From Anaerolineales bacterium (GTDB taxonomy: Bacteria; Chloroflexota; Anaerolineae; Anaerolineales; Villigracilaceae): a stretch of 32,724 nt of DNA. Position numbers and translations under genes: made by a program. The first letter of the stretch is position 1, and the number at the start of each line of letters is the position of its first letter. The stretch covers positions 1-32,724 of the forward strand of contig JADGQC010000009.1 in the NCBI GenBank assembly GCA_017882125.1, read 5' to 3'. A model generated the notes under the pieces. The model was not told the origin of the DNA. It made no database searches and saw nothing but the letters and a program-made list of their open reading frames with translations. Shown here one piece after another: positions 27,792 through 32,724 of this stretch.

Positions 27792-29261
27792 ATGAATCAC
27801 CCCCGGAAGCAAACTTTTTCCTTTACCCTGATCGCTCTGGCAATGATCGGATCGATTATTGCCGGATGCGGACCTGTTTCCAACAGCGCGGCCTCAGTGA
27901 CTCCGGGGACAAATTGTGGGAATGGGTTCTGCGATAACGGGGAGACCTCCCTGTCCTGCGCGGCCGATTGCCCGACGGGAAGTTTTAGCGGGAAAATCCA
28001 GTCCACGCACATCAATTCAGCCGGCGTGGGGGATATCGCCGTGATGATCGCCAGGCCGAAGGCGGTCCGCTACCCGGAAGGGGCCGGGGTGGTGGTGGTT
28101 GTCCCTCCGATTTTTTCCACATCCACCAGCTTCATGACGGACCCGGACGTTACCTCGCTGGGGCTCATCCAGGTCAGCTTTATGTGGCCAGGTCAAACCG
28201 ACAGCATCACCAGCAGCCGGAGTACCGGCACATTCGACTCGGGCGGTGAACAGTCCGTACAAGTATTGCGGGACGTTATTCGCTTTGCGTCCGGTACCGT
28301 CCCGGATGTCGACGGTAAATTTATTTCATCCCTGACCCCGGTCACGCCGCTGACCGGTGAAGTGGGTCTGTACGCTTTTTCGGATGCGGGCATCGCGGTC
28401 GTCAACGCTTTCAAGTTATACGGAGATCAGCTTTCGGGTGTGCAATATTTCGTCGGGCGGGAAAACCCCACGGTGGATACACTCTCCTGCCTGGAAGCGG
28501 GTTACCTGGACGACAACGGGCGACCGGTCTACAACCCATTTTACAGTTACCCTGTAAGTTACAGCACCTCGGCGATCACCTTCTCGTACGCCAATGTGCG
28601 CTGGGAGGCTGCATATAAGGATCCGCATACCGGTGCTGTTGGCCGGGCTTATCTTGACCTGGACGGGAACGGAAGCCTCAGCGCCGGTGACTACATCACA
28701 AGTTGGAAAGTACCGATAATATTTGGAAAACGCACCTATTCCGCTGCGCTAACCAAGGCATTGCTAGATACGGGTTCGCTTTCCCCTTCGAATTGGCCGG
28801 CCGACCTGGCCACCCCGGAGGAGGCCGCCCGGGATTGGCAATTCAGGCAGAGCACGAATCAATACGTCGACCTGCGAACGTTAATGCCCAATCTTAAGGT
28901 TATGCTGGTCTTTGCCCAGGTTGACCATGCACAGGTGGCGAAGGACAAGCCAGCCATCCATCAGGCCTACCAGGGATTTCGTTTCGAAGCAGGCCTTTGG
29001 GTCCGGTTGAACCCAGACCGGGTATACGTTCAATCATTATTTCCAAATGCCGGGAATGAATTCCCGGATAACCCTGCCAATACGCAGCCGTCTGACTGGT
29101 CGCAGATCGGGACGTACGCCTACCCAGGAGAGGGGGCTAGTGGCGGCCTGGTGCCCCTGGCAGCGGTGGCCGAGATGGCCGACCGGACCCACTTCAACCG
29201 CTGGGACGAAAACCTTGGGCAGGTTCTTTACATTTATTTCCCAACACCCACAATTCCATAA
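27792..29261 (+). CDS. secreted lipoprotein, putative alpha/beta-hydrolase-like with EF-hand-type loop
   Basis: Signal/lipobox-like IALAMIGSIIAGC; CGNGFCDNGETSLSCAADCP cysteine motif; EF-hand/dockerin-like DLDGNGSLSAGD; candidate triad contexts LYAFSDAG, AQVDHAQ, DRTHFNRW. Confidence 0.7.
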   Translation: MNHPRKQTFSFTLIALAMIGSIIAGCGPVSNSAASVTPGTNCGNGFCDNGETSLSCAADCPTGSFSGKIQSTHINSAGVGDIAVMIARPKAVRYPEGAGVVVVVPPIFSTSTSFMTDPDVTSLGLIQVSFMWPGQTDSITSSRSTGTFDSGGEQSVQVLRDVIRFASGTVPDVDGKFISSLTPVTPLTGEVGLYAFSDAGIAVVNAFKLYGDQLSGVQYFVGRENPTVDTLSCLEAGYLDDNGRPVYNPFYSYPVSYSTSAITFSYANVRWEAAYKDPHTGAVGRAYLDLDGNGSLSAGDYITSWKVPIIFGKRTYSAALTKALLDTGSLSPSNWPADLATPEEAARDWQFRQSTNQYVDLRTLMPNLKVMLVFAQVDHAQVAKDKPAIHQAYQGFRFEAGLWVRLNPDRVYVQSLFPNAGNEFPDNPANTQPSDWSQIGTYAYPGEGASGGLVPLAAVAEMADRTHFNRWDENLGQVLYIYFPTPTIP

Positions 29262-29354
29262 ATCGATTCTCCACCTGGTAGACAAGCAATCCTGTGTACC
29301 AATCGAGCTGGTTGAGACGGCTTTTGGAAAAAAAACATTCTGCATAAATTAAAG

Positions 29355-29783
29355 CTACTGCCAGCCAAATTCCTGGAAGAAAACTCCGGACTGGAAATTT
29401 TTTAAGGCCTGCCGAACGTAAGGAATGGTATTCTCCGGCAAGTTGTCCATGCCGACCCAGCGCAGGTCGTCACATTTCCCCGGTTCAGAGTTGACAGGTT
29501 CCCTGTCCCACTTTTGAACATTAAAGAAGAAGTCCACGCGCTCATCATCCGAATGCCGGTGAAATACCCCGGCGAAGAACATGTCGTGCGGATCGATCTC
29601 CACGCCGATCTCTTCGCGCGCTTCGCGGACGCCAGCCATGCGGACCGTTTCATCCCCGTCGAGGTGCCCGGCCGGGACGCTGTAATACCCGTCCATGTAA
29701 CCGGTCTGGAAACGGCGGAGCAGGAGGACCTGGCTGCCGCGAAAAAAGAAGAGGTGGATGGTGACTGGAAATTTTACATGCAC
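29355..29783 (-). CDS. NUDIX hydrolase
   Basis: Nudix box GHLDGDETVRMAGVREAREEIGVEI matches GX5EX7REUXEEXGU. Confidence 0.95.
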   Translation of the reverse strand: MHVKFPVTIHLFFFRGSQVLLLRRFQTGYMDGYYSVPAGHLDGDETVRMAGVREAREEIGVEIDPHDMFFAGVFHRHSDDERVDFFFNVQKWDREPVNSEPGKCDDLRWVGMDNLPENTIPYVRQALKNFQSGVFFQEFGWQ

Positions 29784-30064
29784 GGATGCCCCTCCTGCAT
29801 GGAGTGGACGAACTTCTTAAGGGGGTGAACACTCCATAATAAACAATCCCAGGGAGAAGTTATAGACCCAATATCCCTTTTACCGTTCAATGCTCCAGGA
29901 GAACCTCAGGGGATTCCTCCGGTTAAAGGATGAAAAGGAGCAATAATCAAAATCGTTCACTTAGCGCTTTATAAAACCTTCGATAATAATTTTTAGCAGA
30001 GAACCAATCCGGCGCAGCGAGTCCCTCCTGGGGATCCGGTGCGCCGGTGAATTTATTTGCCGAT

Positions 30065-31339
30065 CTACTTTGTTCTTCCGCCCGCGAATTTCTGGCGGAG
30101 ACTGCGGCTGGGGGCGGAACGAGGCGCCTGCCGGCTGGCAGGTTTCCCGGGCGCATACGAGGAGGCGGGAGTGCGCCGCTGGGGTCGGGGTGACGAAGCC
30201 GGACGGTCCGGGGCGGGGGCGGAGTAATTGAATCCCTCCAGTTTTTGGTGCACCAAGGGCTTGTCCATGATCTTTTCCAGGGAGCGGACCATGTCCTTAT
30301 CGTCGGGGGTGACCAGGGTAAAGGCGTCGCCGGTGTGCTCGGCGCGGCCGGTGCGTCCGATGCGGTGGATGTAATCGTCAGCGGTGGCAGGCATGTCGAA
30401 GTTGATGACGTGCGAGATGCCTTCCACATCGAGGCCGCGGGCGGCAATGTCGGTGGCAACCATCACCTGGAAATGACCGCTCTTGAAACCGGCCAACGCC
30501 GACTGGCGCTGACCCTGCGAACGGTCACTGTGCAGGCTGGTGGCGCGGAACCCCGCCTGGGCGATCTGGCGGGAAAGCTTCTCGGCGCGGTGCTTGGTGC
30601 GGGTGAATACCAGGACCGAATTCGTGTCGGTCTGCTTGAGAATCGCCAGGAGCAGGGGGGTCTTCAGGTGCTGGGGGACGGGGTAGAGGGCATGCGCCAC
30701 GGTATGGGCAGGTGCACTGATACCAACCGCGATGCGCTGCGGGTTCGTAAGAGTCTGGGCAGCCAAGCCCTCGATCTCTTTCGGGAAGGTGGCTGAGAAG
30801 AGCATGGTCTGACGTTTGGCAGGGACGTGTTTGAGAATGCGTTTCACATCGGGGAGGAAGCCCATATCGAACATGCGGTCGGCTTCATCCAAAACCAGGA
30901 TCTCGACTCCCTGTAATTTGGCGTTGCCCTGGGTGAGATGATCGAGCAGACGACCGGGGCAGGCGACCAGGATCTCGACACCGTCGCGCAGAGCGCGCAC
31001 CTGGGGTTGAGGGCCCACGCCCCCGTAGATGGTGGCGCTGCGGATCTTTGTACCAATGCCCAGGTCCCGGATGGAATCGTTGATCTGTTCAGCGAGCTCG
31101 CGGGTGGGGGTGACGATGAGGGCACGGGTGCGGTTGCGAGGTCCGCTCAATAATTTCTGCAAAATGGGCAGGACGAATACCGCGGTCTTGCCGGTACCGG
31201 TCTGGGCGGTGGCGATTATGTCACGGCCGGCGAGGGCGGCGGGCAGGGCAGCGGTTTGGATGGGGGTGGCCTCGGTATAGCCGAGACGGTCGATCCCCGC
31301 CTGCAGGCGCGGATCAAGGTTGAAATGATTAAAGCTCAC
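30065..31339 (-). CDS. DEAD-box RNA helicase (GTG start)
   Basis: ATAQTGTGKTAV, PTRELAEQI, VLDEADRMFDMGF, SATFPKEIE, ARGLDVEGISHVINFDMPATADDYIHRIGRTGRA; basic/proline-rich C-terminal tail. Confidence 0.96.
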   Translation of the reverse strand: MSFNHFNLDPRLQAGIDRLGYTEATPIQTAALPAALAGRDIIATAQTGTGKTAVFVLPILQKLLSGPRNRTRALIVTPTRELAEQINDSIRDLGIGTKIRSATIYGGVGPQPQVRALRDGVEILVACPGRLLDHLTQGNAKLQGVEILVLDEADRMFDMGFLPDVKRILKHVPAKRQTMLFSATFPKEIEGLAAQTLTNPQRIAVGISAPAHTVAHALYPVPQHLKTPLLLAILKQTDTNSVLVFTRTKHRAEKLSRQIAQAGFRATSLHSDRSQGQRQSALAGFKSGHFQVMVATDIAARGLDVEGISHVINFDMPATADDYIHRIGRTGRAEHTGDAFTLVTPDDKDMVRSLEKIMDKPLVHQKLEGFNYSAPAPDRPASSPRPQRRTPASSYAPGKPASRQAPRSAPSRSLRQKFAGGRTK

Positions 31340-31646
31340 GATATTCCTTTTCTTCAGAAGTCCGGGGGTGTTGGGGGGATCGAGCGAAGCTCAAACGAAC
31401 AACAGCAAAGACTGCTGAAATAATGCGGTTATAGGAGGATAGAGTAACCGAGTATGGCGGGACTGTCAAGGTGGGGGGGAAAAGAAGGAAATGGGTTAAT
31501 TGAAGAGAATAAGAGGAAACACAAAGGGCACGACCCCCAACGAATGAGGGCTCAGTGGTGCTGACCGGTGTCATTCGATATTGAGGAACAAACGAGGAAC
31601 AAAAACATCTCGCAGTCCCTTCATATTCATATACCCGTCTGGCGAT

Positions 31647-31664
31647 ATTGTTCCGCGGAACAAT
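31647..31664. repeat. 18-bp perfect palindrome ATTGTTCCGCGGAACAAT
   Basis: Sequence equals its own reverse complement; located in the 31340-31696 intergenic region. Confidence 0.9.
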
Positions 31665-31696
31665 CCCAAAACGAATATGGGAGACCGGTTTAGATG

Positions 31697-32549
31697 TCAT
31701 TTTTCCACCTGGGCGTGGAAGTAGTCGAGTATCCCCAAGTCGGCACAGGCATCGGAAAGGCCAAGCTGAATATCCTTTTCCAAATCGGTCTTATCGCCAA
31801 AGAAGCGGCGGCGGGCCCGCTGGAGTTTGGCGACAACGAAAACGGTATAGCCAATGGTGCGCACCGTGAAAAGATATTCCTGCCAGGTGATGGAGGAACG
31901 CACGGCGCGCATGGAGCGCCAGGTGCGGCGAGTGAGGATGCGGAGGAGGGTCTCTTCGTGACGCAATTGATCGGCCCCATCGCCCTCCAAGAGTCTTCTT
32001 TCTGAAGAAGAGAAAACACCGGCATAGAAACCATGTTTGAAGGCGTTGGAGTTGCCAAGGGGAGCACCCCTTTTTTTCTTCGAAGAGCGAGGGAGAGGAT
32101 CGGGCGCAGCATCCCCAATAGGCGGGACGATGTGCTGCGCCCCTTGAACAATTGACGGCTCTCCTTCGATATCTTTTGCGTCGTCGATTTGGGATTGTTC
32201 CATGAGGGCCAACATGGAATCGACCTGCTGCTCACGGCGATCGGGGTCACCAAAGGCGGTCATGCGGACCTGGATGAGGTTCTCGAGACGGGCAACGGCG
32301 ACGGAAATAGTCCGCAAGGCAGTCACATTATCATGGAAAGCGAAGGAATCCTCCGGCTCTTTCAGGACAGATTCGGCTGCGTCCAAGATGGCGAGGCGCA
32401 GGATCTCCAATTCATCCTTCAATGATCCGACGACGTCCTGATCGAGGGCCAGGAGTTCCTCGGGGGTGTAATGCCGTGAATACACGCCATGCTTGAGGGC
32501 GTTGGCATTTTCAGGCTGACCGCCGCGCTTTTTAGAATTCGATTTTGAC
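31697..32549 (-). CDS. hypothetical protein with two internal copies of a 'GxPxxxNAxKHGxY' module; mobile-element or phage-associated style
   Basis: Copy 1 KKRGGQPENANALKHGVYSRHYTPEE, copy 2 KKRGAPLGNSNAFKHGFYAGVFSSSE. Start probably ATG 32549 (MSKSNSKK) rather than 32587. Confidence 0.75.
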
Positions 32550-32724
32550 ATGGGATAAAAACCTTTCACGACTTGAAAGCGGGTCAAAACCCTCGATCAC
32601 AACAACATGGGTTTGGACAACCCATTCAAGAGAGTCAAGGGCAGCGACAAGGGCGTCGGCGAGAAGGATATCATCATGGATGAGCTGACCATCGGGGCCG
32701 CGGGCGCCATCGGGGACACCCCAG
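32530..32724 (-). CDS. C-terminal fragment of an ORF entering from the right edge; possibly terminase large subunit-like
   Basis: Open minus-strand frame WGVPDGARGPDGQLIHDDILLADALVAALDSLEWVVQTHVVVIEGFDPLSSRERFLSHVKIEF*; stop at 32530-32532; overlaps the next start by 20 bp. Not in the ORF track. Confidence 0.5.

Noticed and set aside
30009-30047. CCGGCGCA / TGCGCCGG inverted repeat downstream of the DEAD helicase gene
   Set aside because: 8-bp stem with a 23-nt loop and no T-tract on the relevant strand; too weak to call a terminator.
29947-30459. 170-aa - strand ORF overlapping the 3' end of the DEAD-box helicase in another frame
   Set aside because: Proline/serine-rich out-of-frame translation; the helicase frame explains the region.
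30245-30796. 183-aa + strand ORF opposite the DEAD-box helicase
   Set aside because: Shadow ORF in GC-rich antisense of a clearly coding gene; no domain recognised.
31690-32253. 187-aa - strand ORF overlapping the duplicated-module protein
   Set aside because: Same strand, alternate frame; the other frame has clear internal protein repeats and an SD/overlap context.
1-32724. CRISPR arrays, rRNA genes, insertion-sequence transposases, toxin-antitoxin or defence cassettes
   Set aside because: Looked for; no regularly spaced repeats, rRNA-like blocks, transposase motifs or recognisable defence proteins seen. The right-edge terminase-like fragment is the only mobile-element hint.

Overview
The window looks like chromosomal sequence from a Chloroflexota (Anaerolineae-type) bacterium; this taxonomic guess is inferred from gene content and protein style. 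It is mostly ordinary core and housekeeping genes. Left to right: a truncated YifB/ComM-like ATPase (- strand, absent from the supplied ORF track), an S58/P1-family peptidase, a small acidic ORF, an AI-2E family transporter, a putative gluzincin lipoprotein, an FHA protein divergent from a GAF-GGDEF cyclase, a lipid kinase, a stand-alone helicase-associated-domain-like protein, Kbl, an APH(6)-like kinase, a nitroreductase, a GH1 glycosidase, RlmB, a three-gene ABC-2 exporter, a methyltransferase, a small membrane protein with a two-component system, CysS, a PIN/TRAM (YacL-like) protein, MoaA, an ACT-malic enzyme, a MocR/LysN-like aminotransferase, an EF-hand-containing secreted hydrolase-like lipoprotein, a NUDIX hydrolase and a DEAD-box helicase. 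The right edge (about 31.34-32.72 kb) looks accessory, with a tandemly duplicated 'GNxNAxKHGxY' protein, the tail of a terminase-like ORF, and an intergenic 18-bp perfect palindrome with GGAACAA repeats. I found no convincing new multi-gene system. The best leads are the right-edge accessory segment, a terminator-containing leader upstream of the aminotransferase, the hydrolase-like lipoprotein, and a hairpin overlapping the called response-regulator start. No CRISPR, rRNA or tRNA was recognised.
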